Positions 1 to 8,820 of a DNA stretch of 64,000 nt are shown piece after piece. A program made the translations under genes and the position numbers. How positions within the stretch are numbered: the first letter of the stretch is position 1; the number at the start of each line of letters is the position of its first letter. Where the stretch lies: NCBI GenBank assembly GCA_004020315.1, contig SAQG01000019.1:1-64000 (forward strand), read 5' to 3'. The notes under the pieces are model-generated. The model had not been told where the DNA came from, made no database searches, and worked only from the letters and a program-made list of their open reading frames with translations. The DNA is from Mesorhizobium sp. GTDB taxonomy: Bacteria; Pseudomonadota; Alphaproteobacteria; Rhizobiales; Rhizobiaceae.

Positions 1-33
1 TGAGGCGCCCCAGGTGTAGTGCATCGTGGCCAT
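1..33 (-). CDS. Possible 5' end of a gene running off the left edge
   Basis: On the minus strand an ATG at 33-31 is preceded by a GAGGGA ribosome-binding-like sequence about 7 bases upstream, and the frame (MATMHYTWGA...) stays open to the window edge. Only eleven codons are visible, so the product cannot be named and the call rests on the start context alone. Confidence 0.3.
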   Translation of the reverse strand, partial: MATMHYTWGAS

Positions 34-437
34 GCGAATATCCCTCGTCTGATTCGGCAGCGCCCCGTTCCCTGCCTATTCGACACTCCATATTAGCGCC
101 AAATCAATTAGCGACACGCTGTTGATAGAATCATTGATCTTCGATGGATCACCAATTGTCATGTGATTTGACTGCACGGACGTTGCGCGAAACTTAATGA
201 CGGCAATGTTGGATAAATAGCCAGTCGGTTGGCATCGCCTGGTTTTCCGAACGTTTCTACAGCCGCTCTCTTGTGTGAGGATTGGCGTCGATGAAGGCCG
301 CACGGAACCGCAGGCGGCCGCTGGCGGCGTCCTTAAAGGCAGTGTCCATCGTCTTGTCCTTTCCGCCCGGATCGCGGGCAAATTGATGTTTGTAAGCGAT
401 TGTGTGAAATGAGCCCAGAGGGGAGGACTGCGGGGAT
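34..437. other. Intergenic stretch, no gene recognised
   Basis: About 400 bases between the possible leftward gene and the small membrane protein. Open frames here have no domain-like composition and no convincing ribosome-binding site. No RNA gene or repeat was recognised. Confidence 0.4.
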
Positions 438-443
438 TTGCCC

Positions 444-698
444 ATGTCGCAAGATGAAGGAACGGCCACGGCGCGCTGGACAGTGAAGGCCGAGCTATGC
501 GCCGTCGGCCGCGACAAGCCGCTGCTTGTGGCGCTGGCAACCATCCTGTGCCTCTATTGCGGGCTGATAGCCGGGCCGATCCTCTATGCGTTCCTGGCCA
601 TCCAGGGCATGGCGGATTCTTCAAGTGACGGTATTGACCATTTGAAAATAGCTCGATCCCTATTGCCACCTGATCCGAAATTGCTTAGCCGGGAATGA
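444..698 (+). CDS. Small hypothetical membrane protein
   Basis: An 84-residue frame starting at the ATG at 444 (an in-frame ATG two codons earlier, at 438, is the alternative). A hydrophilic N-terminus of about 25 residues is followed by one long hydrophobic segment, roughly residues 27-53 (LLVALATILCLYCGLIAGPI...), then a short polar tail, so a single-pass membrane protein is predicted. The family is not recognised. A GGGGAGGA sequence lies about 20 bases upstream, too far to be a clear ribosome-binding site. Its stop codon overlaps an ATG at 695 (ATGA) and lies 54 bases before the first of three tandem small proteins, so it may share a transcript with that gene. Coding status is moderate because the frame is short. 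Confidence 0.45.
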   Translation: MSQDEGTATARWTVKAELCAVGRDKPLLVALATILCLYCGLIAGPILYAFLAIQGMADSSSDGIDHLKIARSLLPPDPKLLSRE

Positions 699-752
699 AA
701 CTGCTCCTATGGATCGTTCGTATCTTGTGGGGCACACGGTGCGGGAGGGCAC

Positions 753-926
753 GTGACAATAAGGATCAGGCTTCCGGGCGGGACCTTGAAGATCAAGATG
801 AGGGACGAGTTGCGTCGCCGCGAGCAGAAGCGCGAAGTCCCGGTCTGGCAGGTCGGAAACTACTTCATTGTCTGGTGGCCGAGCAGCATGTCGGATCGTC
901 CGTCAGGGCGCCCGCCAAAACGATGA
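753..926 (+). CDS. Small basic protein, copy 1 of a tandem family
   Basis: A 57-residue protein with a GTG start chosen because GGGAGG lies 4-5 bases upstream and no ATG is available in the open frame. It begins MTIRIRLPGGTLKIKMRDEL and aligns without gaps to the two genes downstream. Shared features are a start M-x-x-R-I-(K/R)-L-P-G-G-T-L-K-(M/I)-K, a highly charged Arg/Glu stretch (residues 18-29), a V/I-P-V step, and a Y-F-x-x/W-W-W aromatic ending near residue 40, followed by a variable polar tail. This is the most diverged copy and lacks the promoter palindrome found before copies 2 and 3. It has no signal peptide or membrane segment. The family is not known to me. Conservation across three copies is what supports coding. 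Confidence 0.7.
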   Translation: MTIRIRLPGGTLKIKMRDELRRREQKREVPVWQVGNYFIVWWPSSMSDRPSGRPPKR

Positions 927-995
927 TCCCGGGCCGCACCGACCCTTTCGGAAAAAATTCCAGAAGATAGCCCCAGAAATAGTCGATGACCGCCA

Positions 996-1040
996 TTGAC
1001 TCTTCCGCAACGGAAGCTCTCTAGTTGCTGCGCTGCACAA
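996..1040 (+). promoter_or_regulatory. Promoter/operator unit of small-protein copy 2
   Basis: TTGACT (996-1001) is followed 17 bases later by CTCTAG (1019-1024), a plausible sigma-70-type -35/-10 pair. The spacer contains a perfect hairpin/palindrome, CTTCCG-CAA-CGGAAG (1002-1016). A TGC-GCT-GCA element (1029-1037) sits where transcription should start. The same three parts recur at identical spacing upstream of copy 3. The TGC-N3-GCA element resembles, from memory, the binding motif reported for PhaR/AniA repressors of polyhydroxybutyrate metabolism; that link is an inference. Confidence 0.55.
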
Positions 1041-1052
1041 TGGGTTGGGCTG

Positions 1053-1262
1053 ATGGCGGTTCGTATCAAGTTGCCGGGCGGCACCTTGAAGATGAAGGTG
1101 TATCGGGAGTTGCGCGAGCGCGAGCGCGCCCGGCGCATACCGGTTCTGAAGATGGGCTCGCTGTATTTCACCTGGTGGTCGAACCGCCAGCGTCCTTTGA
1201 ACGGCCAGCCGGGCGCACCGGACGATCCTGACCAAACCCAGGCGATACGTTTGACGCCTTGA
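1053..1262 (+). CDS. Small basic protein, copy 2 of a tandem family
   Basis: A 69-residue protein starting at the ATG at 1053 (MAVRIKLPGGTLKMKVYREL...). The start was chosen because it aligns exactly with the starts of copies 1 and 3 and lies downstream of the predicted promoter. An earlier in-frame ATG at 995-997 overlaps the putative -35 box and is unlikely. The first 43 residues are nearly identical to copy 3. The C-terminal tail is 13 residues longer than in copy 3 and rich in Pro, Asp and Gln. It is strongly basic with a central R/E-rich segment that could form a charged helix, then an aromatic cluster (YFTWW). No ribosome-binding site of canonical strength is visible (GGTTGGGCTG precedes the ATG). 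Function unknown. Confidence 0.75.
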   Translation: MAVRIKLPGGTLKMKVYRELRERERARRIPVLKMGSLYFTWWSNRQRPLNGQPGAPDDPDQTQAIRLTP

Positions 1263-1320
1263 ACCGTCATCGGGGCCTGCGCTCGAATCTTTCCGGAAGC
1301 AAAAAATCGCCTATCGGCTG

Positions 1321-1364
1321 TTGACTCTTCCCTTGGGGAAGTTCTCTAATTGCTGCATTGCACA
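1321..1364 (+). promoter_or_regulatory. Promoter/operator unit of small-protein copy 3
   Basis: TTGACT (1321-1326), hairpin CTTCCC-TTG-GGGAAG (1327-1341), CTCTAA (1344-1349) and TGC-ATT-GCA (1354-1362) repeat the layout upstream of copy 2 with the same spacing (33 bases from the T of TTGACT to TGC). The third base pair from the loop region changes from G-C to C-G on both arms at once, a compensatory change. This suggests that the palindrome itself is under selection. Confidence 0.55.
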
Positions 1365-1388
1365 TCGCTTCCACGGCGGGAGTTGAAG

Positions 1389-1559
1389 ATGGCAGTGCGT
1401 ATCAAATTGCCGGGCGGCACCCTGAAGATGAAAGTCTATCGCGAATTGCGGGTGCGCGAACGCGAGCGTCGCGTGCCGGTGATGAAGGTGGGGTCGCTGT
1501 ATTTTGTCTGGTGGTCGAACAGCCAGCCTCACAACAAACCGCAAGACAGCCATCACTAG
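1389..1559 (+). CDS. Small basic protein, copy 3 of a tandem family
   Basis: A 56-residue protein starting at the ATG at 1389, with GGGAG 7 bases upstream (the clearest ribosome-binding site of the three). It starts MAVRIKLPGGTLKMKVYREL and differs from copy 2 at only a handful of positions through the aromatic YFVWW motif; the tails then diverge. The closeness of copies 2 and 3, including their upstream regions, points to a recent tandem duplication of a promoter-plus-gene unit of about 330 bases. No membrane segment, cysteine cluster or known DNA-binding fold is evident. Possible roles such as nucleic acid binding or a granule-associated peptide are guesses. Confidence 0.75.
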   Translation: MAVRIKLPGGTLKMKVYRELRVRERERRVPVMKVGSLYFVWWSNSQPHNKPQDSHH

Positions 1560-2544
1560 TTCTTGAATGTTGTCCGCAATGAAGCGGCCGCGCATATCAC
1601 GCCGCGGTGCGCAAATTCGAGCGGAAGACCGGTGACCGCGAACGGCTGGCGCGGCCGGTTTTGGTCGCACCAGACCCTGGCGCGGGCTGCCCGGCGGCAG
1701 CGGCACGCAGCCAAGCAAGATACTGGCGAGCAACTAGCAGAGGATCAGCGCATTTCTCATCGCCTCTGGCCATAATGCGTGATGTTGGCCGTGGTCGCCA
1801 GACGATGAGTTCGCGTTCGCCGGTCAGAAGTCAAACGGCGGCAACTGCAGGTCAGGCCATCAGCCTTGCTACATGGAAAAGCCCCGCGAAAAGCAGGGCT
1901 TGAAAGTGCTCTATGATTTCAGAGTGCGCCCACAGGGGCGTGGGTTCTGGGTAAGGTTCCGACCTAGGCGCGGGAGGTGCAATCGATGAGCGCCATTGAT
2001 TTAGCCGGGGTCTTGTTTTGATAGAAAAGGGGGGCGCCCAAACTCGCTGCGGCCTATGGGAATCCGCCAACGCGCCGCTTTGTCCAGCCTGCGATTGTCA
2101 GCCTGAACGCAATGCCGGCGCAGTCGGCATCCCAGTCAAATACATCCAGATCGCGCCCTATCAGTTGCGCGCCCTGGAGAACCTCGATCGCCGCGCGGTA
2201 GAACGCGAGGCGTAAGATTAGCAAGGCGGACGGCGCCCGAGGCGGATGAATTCTTTTTCGCAGACAACATCGGCGCCTGTGGTTCAACCGTCTGTCCACG
2301 ATCGCAATGATCCGCAAGCGTTCAAGATCGCCGGCATCTCGATAACGGCGATGGCGGCTCACTGCTGGGCAAGGAACGTCCGGCGGATGCCGCGGCAACG
2401 GACGGTGATATCATCATCGCTCGTATCAACCGGCCGACCCACGCCGCCGGTGAAGACCTGGTTCGCGCGGCTCAACGAGGCGATGACATAGGTAACGGCG
2501 GAACCGCAGACTGATCGACAGGACAGGTCTCGAGCCGTCCCTGC
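1560..2544. other. Nearly 1 kb without a convincing gene
   Basis: Several overlapping open frames of 65-115 codons occur on both strands, but none has a recognisable domain, a good start context or natural-looking composition. One frame at about 2310-2513 (GDIIIARINRPTHAAGEDLV...) reads like protein but has no start codon, so it may be the tail of a decayed gene. The stretch is best described as intergenic or degenerate sequence. Confidence 0.4.
1879..1903 (-). terminator. Terminator-like hairpin
   Basis: AAGCCCCGC and GCAGGGCTT flank a GAAAA loop (one C-A mismatch in the stem). Read on the minus strand the stem is followed by TTTTCC, so it would act mainly leftward. No gene that it clearly terminates was found. 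Confidence 0.35.
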
Positions 2545-2934
2545 TCAGGCTGGTTTGGCTTCGATCGTCACCTTGTTGGGGTAGAACGCGCCGTGATCGC
2601 GGATTTCGATCATCTCGTCGAAAGGCTGCTCGTACGCCCACATCGCATCCTTGCCTGCTTCCGCGGCAGGCAGAACACTCCAATAACTCGCGTCGCCCTT
2701 GTAGGGGCAATGGGTCGAGAGTTCAGATTTGCGAAGCTGGTCGAAATCGATGTCTTCGAATGGAATATAGAGGACCCGGGGATAGGGGGATTCGGTCAAC
2801 ACCTTGGCCCTCCTGGAGGAAGCAATGACCGCGTCGCCGGCGCGTACGGTCACAGTTCCGATATAGGGCTCGACAGTAATCACTTTACCCGGATTGCGTT
2901 GAAAGCCGGGTGACGGGTTGGCGATCTGGTCCAT
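2545..2934 (-). CDS. DUF427 domain protein
   Basis: A 129-residue protein. The start ATG at 2934 was chosen over the GTG seven codons upstream because AGGAGAA lies 9 bases before it. The DUF427 signature is clear: V-x-V-R-A-G-D-A-V-I-A-S-S-x-R-A near residues 30-45, then the Y-P-R-V-L-Y-I-P strand, a D-F-D-Q-L turn, and T-H-C-P-Y-K-G-D-A-S-Y-W around residues 75-87. The length fits a single-domain member. The domain is a small beta-rich fold of unknown biochemical role, widespread in soil proteobacteria and actinobacteria. It is monocistronic as far as can be seen, with another leftward gene about 140 bases upstream. Confidence 0.88.
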   Translation of the reverse strand: MDQIANPSPGFQRNPGKVITVEPYIGTVTVRAGDAVIASSRRAKVLTESPYPRVLYIPFEDIDFDQLRKSELSTHCPYKGDASYWSVLPAAEAGKDAMWAYEQPFDEMIEIRDHGAFYPNKVTIEAKPA

Positions 2935-3072
2935 GCCGGGTGGTTCTCCTTGCACGACCTAAGGTGTGTCGGGCGTGCGCGCCGCGCAAGGCCGCTGTCG
3001 AACGCGAGGCTTGACAACCATCGCCTATGGCGTTGCCAGGTCTCTCGTCAAATCGGCCCTGCCGACGATCGA

Positions 3073-3429
3073 TCAGGCGGCAGCCTGAAATGCATCCATC
3101 AGACCGGCATAGGCGGCTGCGATACCGGCGACCGGATTGGTGCTTCTCGACGCGGTCTCGACCTTGAGCGCACCACCGCCGGTCGGCAAGGTAAGGAGCA
3201 GGAACTGGCGGTTGCCCCCATCGCCGACGCATGCCGCGGCAACGTGCTGGCCTTCGCCTTCGTTCTGCACGCACATCTTGAACAGCAGCGTGCCGCCGAC
3301 CGCCTCAAGGGCGCCGCCGACAACTTCGACGAATTCGTCTTCGGAAACGGTTTTGGCGTCCGGTACCAAATCGGCCAGGCTTTCGGCGAGCGTATTTTCG
3401 AGAGTTTTGTCGTCGAGCTGCGCGTCCAT
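3073..3429 (-). CDS. Conserved-looking hypothetical protein, 118 residues
   Basis: Start ATG at 3429 was chosen because AAAGAGG lies 5 bases upstream; the open frame extends 33 codons further without a good site. The protein is acidic (MDAQLDDKTLENTLAESLAD...), with no signal peptide or membrane segment, a central LLFKMCVQ strand and an Ala-rich C-terminal helix. I do not recognise the family. Its start region faces the acyl-CoA synthetase gene divergently across about 180 bases, so the two could share a promoter region. Confidence 0.6.
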   Translation of the reverse strand: MDAQLDDKTLENTLAESLADLVPDAKTVSEDEFVEVVGGALEAVGGTLLFKMCVQNEGEGQHVAAACVGDGGNRQFLLLTLPTGGGALKVETASRSTNPVAGIAAAYAGLMDAFQAAA

Positions 3430-3608
3430 GCGAACCTCTTTCATTCGCCAATCGCACCCCTGCCCATTAATCAAAGTTAACGCCGACGATGGCCGGATTG
3501 TGGCGGTTTTCCCTGTCTTTTGGATCAATGCACCGCTTCTGCCCGGTCGTGGCTGGACAATCCGCTTGTTCGTCCCACAATGGAACGAAAAACCAATGGG
3601 AGGAAAGA

Positions 3609-5237
<1,629 letters not shown>

Positions 5238-5303
5238 CTGAGATGACGTTTTTCGCCTTCCAGCCGCCGCTAAACGGCTCTAAACGCTCGTTCGGGTGGA
5301 GTA

Positions 5304-6098
5304 GTGCAGAATACAATGGAAATTCCCGAGCGACAGACGTCGAGGGCGGCCGGCTGGTCGCGGCGGACAGGCGCTTTTTCGGCGGTCCTGCTTCTGACCG
5401 TCCTCGTCGGCCACCGATATGAACTTGTTGAAACGCCGGCTTTCCTTTGGGTGCTCGGCATTGTCGCGCTGCTTGCCGCCTTTGCGCTGCTGTTCGCCGG
5501 ATTTGCCTTTTCAAGACTGTGGAATTTCGGCGACCGTGGCGGTCGTAATCTCACCGTCGGAACGTTGCTGGCACTGCTGGTGCTTGTTCCTTTTGGCATT
5601 GCCACCTACTGGGCAGCGACTTATCCAACACTCAGGGACATCTCGACGGATTTAGACGATCCGCCGATCCTCGACACCAGCACCCGGACCGGGGATATGA
5701 ACGCGCTTTCGCCACCGACCCCGGGCGAGCGGCGCCTGCAGACCGAGACCTATCCGCTTGTTACCGGACGCAGCTACAATCTGCCTTTCGATCGGGTCCT
5801 GGAAGCAGTCGAAACCGTGCTCGATCGTCGGGACTGGCAGCTTACGGCCCCGTTTCCCCGTGCGATCGGGCAAAGCGAGGTGACGATTAACGCCCTGGCC
5901 AAGAGCTTCATCCTCAGCCTTCCCGCCGACGTCGCCATCCGTGTGACCGACGATGGCGATGCGGTCCTCGTCGACATGCGTTCGGCCTCCCGTTACGGCC
6001 GCTATGACCTTGGCGACAATGCGGCCCGCATCGTGGATTTCCTTGCCGACCTGGATCAGGAAGTTGCCGGCCAGGTCGGCACGCCCCCGGCCGAGTAG
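5304..6098 (+). CDS. DUF1499 membrane-anchored protein
   Basis: A 264-residue protein. GTG at 5304 has GGAG three bases upstream; the ATG at 5316 is the alternative. Three hydrophobic segments (about residues 24-36, 46-70 and 84-105) precede a C-terminal domain of about 120 residues matching DUF1499: YPLVTGRSYNLPFDRVLEAV, W-Q-L, then a strand-rich region ending in SRYGRYDLGDNAARI. Proteins of this family are widespread and functionally uncharacterised. It runs convergent with the MBL-fold gene, whose stop lies 3 bases away, so the two transcripts must terminate in or overlap each other. Confidence 0.82.
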   Translation: MQNTMEIPERQTSRAAGWSRRTGAFSAVLLLTVLVGHRYELVETPAFLWVLGIVALLAAFALLFAGFAFSRLWNFGDRGGRNLTVGTLLALLVLVPFGIATYWAATYPTLRDISTDLDDPPILDTSTRTGDMNALSPPTPGERRLQTETYPLVTGRSYNLPFDRVLEAVETVLDRRDWQLTAPFPRAIGQSEVTINALAKSFILSLPADVAIRVTDDGDAVLVDMRSASRYGRYDLGDNAARIVDFLADLDQEVAGQVGTPPAE

Positions 6099-6101
6099 CG
6101 C

Positions 6102-7010
6102 CTACCCCATGGGCGCGAAAATGCCGTCGATCGCCGGGTCGCCGTCGGTCCTCACCAGGCCGCGTGCCACCAGGTCCTCCAGATGGGCAAGCACGGACAA
6201 CCCCGCAGCGTCATGAAGGCGCGGATCGGTATCGCGATAGATCGCTTTGACCATGTCCTTTATCGTCCGGTCGCCGCTTCTGATCCGCTCCAGGATCGCT
6301 TGCTCGCGCATCCTGCGATGCGTCTTCAACTCGCGCATGAAGCTGCGCGGCGCTGTCACTGGCCCGCCATGGCCGGGCAGCAGCAGGCGATCGTCGCGCT
6401 CGATCAGCCGATCCAGTGAGGCCATATAGTCGGCCATGGCGCCGTCAGGCGGCGCAACAATGGAGGTCGCCCAAGCCATGACATGATCGGCCGAGAACAG
6501 GATGCCGGTTCCTTCCAGCGCAAAGGCTGCATGATTGGCGGTATGGCCCGGCGTCAACACCGTTCTGATCACCCAACCGTCGCCGTCGACCATCGTGTCG
6601 TCGGGAAGCGCGATATCGGGATTAAAGGCAGTGTCGGCGCTGGCGTCGAGCGGATTGATTTCACCTATGCGCAGTGGCCTCGCCGGCCGATGCGGGCCCT
6701 CCGCCAGGACAATTGCACCGGTGCGCCGCTTCAACCGTGCTGCCAGCGGAGAATGGTCGAGATGCGTGTGGCTGACGAATATGTGGCTGACCGGCCTGTC
6801 TGCGATCGCCTTCAGCAGTGTCTTGAGATGCGCATCGTCATCCGGCCCGGGATCGATCACCGCCAGCGTCTTGCGCCCGACGATGTAGCTGTTGGTGCCG
6901 TAAAAGGTGAACGGGCTGGGGTTTTTGGCGGTAATCCGAAGCACGTCAGGCGCAACGGTCACGCCTTGCCCGTAGGACGGGTCGAAGTCTGTGTCGAATT
7001 TCAACGCCAT
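6102..7010 (-). CDS. MBL-fold metallo-hydrolase (LACTB2-like)
   Basis: A 302-residue metallo-beta-lactamase-fold hydrolase. The metal-binding motif H-T-H-L-D-H is at about residues 100-105, with further ligands in TPGHTANHAAF (about 173) and the FSADHV strand (about 191); GHGGPV follows near 223. The N-terminal FTFYGTNSYIVG and VIDPGP strands are typical of the glyoxalase II/LACTB2-like group, and the C-terminal 60 residues form a winged-helix-like extension common in LACTB2 relatives. A hydrolytic or RNA-processing role is possible, but the substrate is unknown. It is transcribed divergently from bioY across 114 bases. Confidence 0.85.
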   Translation of the reverse strand: MALKFDTDFDPSYGQGVTVAPDVLRITAKNPSPFTFYGTNSYIVGRKTLAVIDPGPDDDAHLKTLLKAIADRPVSHIFVSHTHLDHSPLAARLKRRTGAIVLAEGPHRPARPLRIGEINPLDASADTAFNPDIALPDDTMVDGDGWVIRTVLTPGHTANHAAFALEGTGILFSADHVMAWATSIVAPPDGAMADYMASLDRLIERDDRLLLPGHGGPVTAPRSFMRELKTHRRMREQAILERIRSGDRTIKDMVKAIYRDTDPRLHDAAGLSVLAHLEDLVARGLVRTDGDPAIDGIFAPMG

Positions 7011-7124
7011 GGCGAATGTCGTTCAGCCCTGTTGGGAGACAGCAAAACCGATTGCCGCATAACACGGAAGCCAATATAGGAAAACGCAACGCCGCGATCT
7101 GCGGCAGCCGGAATGAGGAAGACC

Positions 7125-7715
7125 ATGGCAATTGCAACGACGATGCGTCCGCTTGTTTCACTGGCTTTGCCTGAAAAGGGCGTGACCCGCCTGGCGACGC
7201 AACTTTTGCTGGCAATCGTTGGAACGCTGGTGCTGACCTTGTCGGCCAAGACGAGAGTTTTGCTCGGACCCGTCGACATCTCGATGCAGACACTAGCTGT
7301 CTTCTTGATCGCTGCGGCATTCGGCATGCGCCTCGGCGTCGCCACGCTGCTTCTCTACATGGCGGAGGGCGCTATGGGTCTTCCGGTCTTCCAAGGCACA
7401 CCGGAAAAGGGCATCGGCATCGCTTACATGCTCGGCTCGACCGGCGGCTATCTTGCCGGCTTCGTAGTCATGGCGGCGATCGTCGGCTGGGCCGCTGATC
7501 GCGGTTGGGACCGCCATCCGATCAAGCTCTTCAACGCGATTCTGGTTGCGGAAATCGTCATGATGGCGATGGGCTTTGCCTGGCTGGCACTGCTCATTGG
7601 CCCCGAAAAGTCATGGCAGTTTGGCGTCGTGCCCTTCATCGTCGGCGACCTGATCAAGGTCGGCCTGGCGGCGAGCCTCGTGCCAGCCGTCTGGTCGCTG
7701 CTCAAACGCTCCTGA
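7125..7715 (+). CDS. bioY: Biotin transporter S-component BioY
   Basis: A 196-residue integral membrane protein with about six hydrophobic helices, the usual BioY size. BioY is the biotin-binding subunit of ECF-type vitamin uptake. The start at 7125 is set by GAGGAA 5 bases upstream; an in-frame ATG four codons earlier (7113) overlaps that site. Typical features are the VDISMQTLAVFLIAAAFGMRLG stretch and the L-Y-M-A-E-G-A-M-G-L-P-V-F loop followed by GSTGGYLAGF. No bioM/bioN genes are adjacent, as in many rhizobia where BioY is solitary or its partners lie elsewhere. No BioR operator was positively identified upstream. Confidence 0.9.
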   Translation: MAIATTMRPLVSLALPEKGVTRLATQLLLAIVGTLVLTLSAKTRVLLGPVDISMQTLAVFLIAAAFGMRLGVATLLLYMAEGAMGLPVFQGTPEKGIGIAYMLGSTGGYLAGFVVMAAIVGWAADRGWDRHPIKLFNAILVAEIVMMAMGFAWLALLIGPEKSWQFGVVPFIVGDLIKVGLAASLVPAVWSLLKRS

Positions 7716-8205
7716 ACTCTGATCGATGGGCCGAGCGCGGCGCTGATCGGGTCCACGCTAACACTTGGGAGTGATTGCGTGGCATGGTCCTGGTTCAGCG
7801 AGGGCTGTCGAGATTTCTCGTCAACGCAAGCCGGCGTGGCGACGAGCAATGAAGGGCTGGACAGAAACGCCACTTGGTCGGCATCTGCTTCGCAACACTT
7901 TGCTAACGATACCGTCACACTATGTTCAAATCGACGGATTATGGACACCAGAGCAGCCAGCGATTCGGCGCGAGCCGGCGTAACCAAGCAGCTACACATC
8001 AACGCAATTGCTCGATACCGCTGCTTGGTTAGCTAAAAAAGAAAGCGGCTCGACAATATTTTAGGCGCAGCTAAAGTTAATGGACAATTGCCAGGAATTT
8101 TTTCGACGAACCGCCTCGATTCTCGCGAGATAGTTGCTTGCTGGTATCTTCACGCTGTCGTAACCCTTGACTTCGACCATGCCGAAAACCGCCGAGAGGG
8201 GACGC
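7716..8205. other. Leader region upstream of the NusG-like gene
   Basis: About 490 bases without a convincing gene between bioY and the start of the polysaccharide locus. The notable content is the 12-base inverted repeat listed at 7981-8031 and an AT-rich stretch (about 8032-8105) that could hold the promoter of the antiterminator gene. Confidence 0.45.
7981..8031. repeat. Perfect 12-base inverted repeat upstream of the polysaccharide locus
   Basis: TAACCAAGCAGC (7981-7992) and GCTGCTTGGTTA (8020-8031) are exact reverse complements separated by 27 bases, followed by AGCTAAAAAA. It lies about 175 bases before the NusG-like gene. There is no T-run on the + strand side, so it is more likely a protein-binding or RNA-structure element than a terminator. 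Confidence 0.6.
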
Positions 8206-8769
8206 GTGACTAGCCCGGAGAAAACAACGAGTAAGGCGAGTGCATCATTGCAGCGGCCTGTAATCGGCCCTACAACACGCTGGTATGCGGCCAGCGTATT
8301 TCCTGGAAAAGAAGGTCTCGCCGAACGGCATCTCCGGATGCAAGGATTCGACTCGTTTGTGCCTCGCTGCGAGAAGACAACCCGTCATGCCCGACGCATC
8401 GAGACGCGACCGGCAGCATATTTTCCGGGTTATATGTTTATCGCCCTCGATGTCGCGCTGCAGCGGTGGCGCTCGGTCAATGGAACTTTCGGTGTGCGCT
8501 CACTCGTTATGCAGGGCGAGCGGCCATTGCCGGTCCCCTCGGGGTTGGTGGAACGGTTCATTGCCCTGACTGGCAAGGACGGCCTGCTCGATTTCAGCGG
8601 AGGCCTCGCTGCTGGCGCATCGGTTCGGATTCTTTCAGGGCCTTTCGCGGAGATGATCGGTCGCCTTGACCGGCTCGATCCAGCCGGAAGGGCCCGAGTC
8701 CTGGTTGCCATCATGAATGGCGAGATCCCTGTTGACATGGATTCAAGGGAACTCGTCGCGATCGCATAA
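8206..8769 (+). CDS. NusG paralogue / RfaH-like transcription antiterminator
   Basis: A 187-residue protein with an N-terminal NGN domain (RWYAASVFPGKEGLAERHL..., then FVPRCEK and A-Y-F-P-G-Y-M-F-I) and a C-terminal KOW domain (G-A-S-V-R-I-L-S-G-P-F-A-E-M-I-G). Such proteins ride with RNA polymerase and suppress termination in long operons. GTG at 8206 was chosen because GAGAGGGG lies 4 bases upstream; an ATG at 8179 and a TTG at 8167 are alternatives without a site. A housekeeping nusG normally sits with secE and ribosomal genes, so this copy at the head of a 30-kb polysaccharide locus is interpreted as a specialised RfaH/LoaP-type factor for that locus. Confidence 0.85.
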   Translation: MTSPEKTTSKASASLQRPVIGPTTRWYAASVFPGKEGLAERHLRMQGFDSFVPRCEKTTRHARRIETRPAAYFPGYMFIALDVALQRWRSVNGTFGVRSLVMQGERPLPVPSGLVERFIALTGKDGLLDFSGGLAAGASVRILSGPFAEMIGRLDRLDPAGRARVLVAIMNGEIPVDMDSRELVAIA

Positions 8770-8820
8770 CCGTAATTGAAAGCGCGGTCATGCGGGGAAA
8801 GCTCTTGTAAAGTCGGCTCT

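Noticed and set aside
76..669. Long minus-strand frame of 197 codons
   Set aside because: Composition is Arg/Pro/Ser-rich as expected of a shadow frame in GC-rich DNA, it overlaps the small membrane protein gene, and no domain is recognisable.
695..970. Frame starting MKLLLWIVRILWG that overlaps the end of the small membrane protein gene
   Set aside because: Beyond about 20 codons it is an out-of-frame reading of small-protein copy 1, whose own frame is conserved with copies 2 and 3.
2054..2398. Minus-strand frame of 114 codons with a protein-like C-terminal half
   Set aside because: No family recognised, no ribosome-binding site, and the competing + strand frames are equally open; evidence is insufficient.
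8206..8769. Possibility that the NusG-like gene is the housekeeping nusG
   Set aside because: No secE, rplK or rplA neighbours, and it heads a polysaccharide locus; a specialised paralogue fits better.
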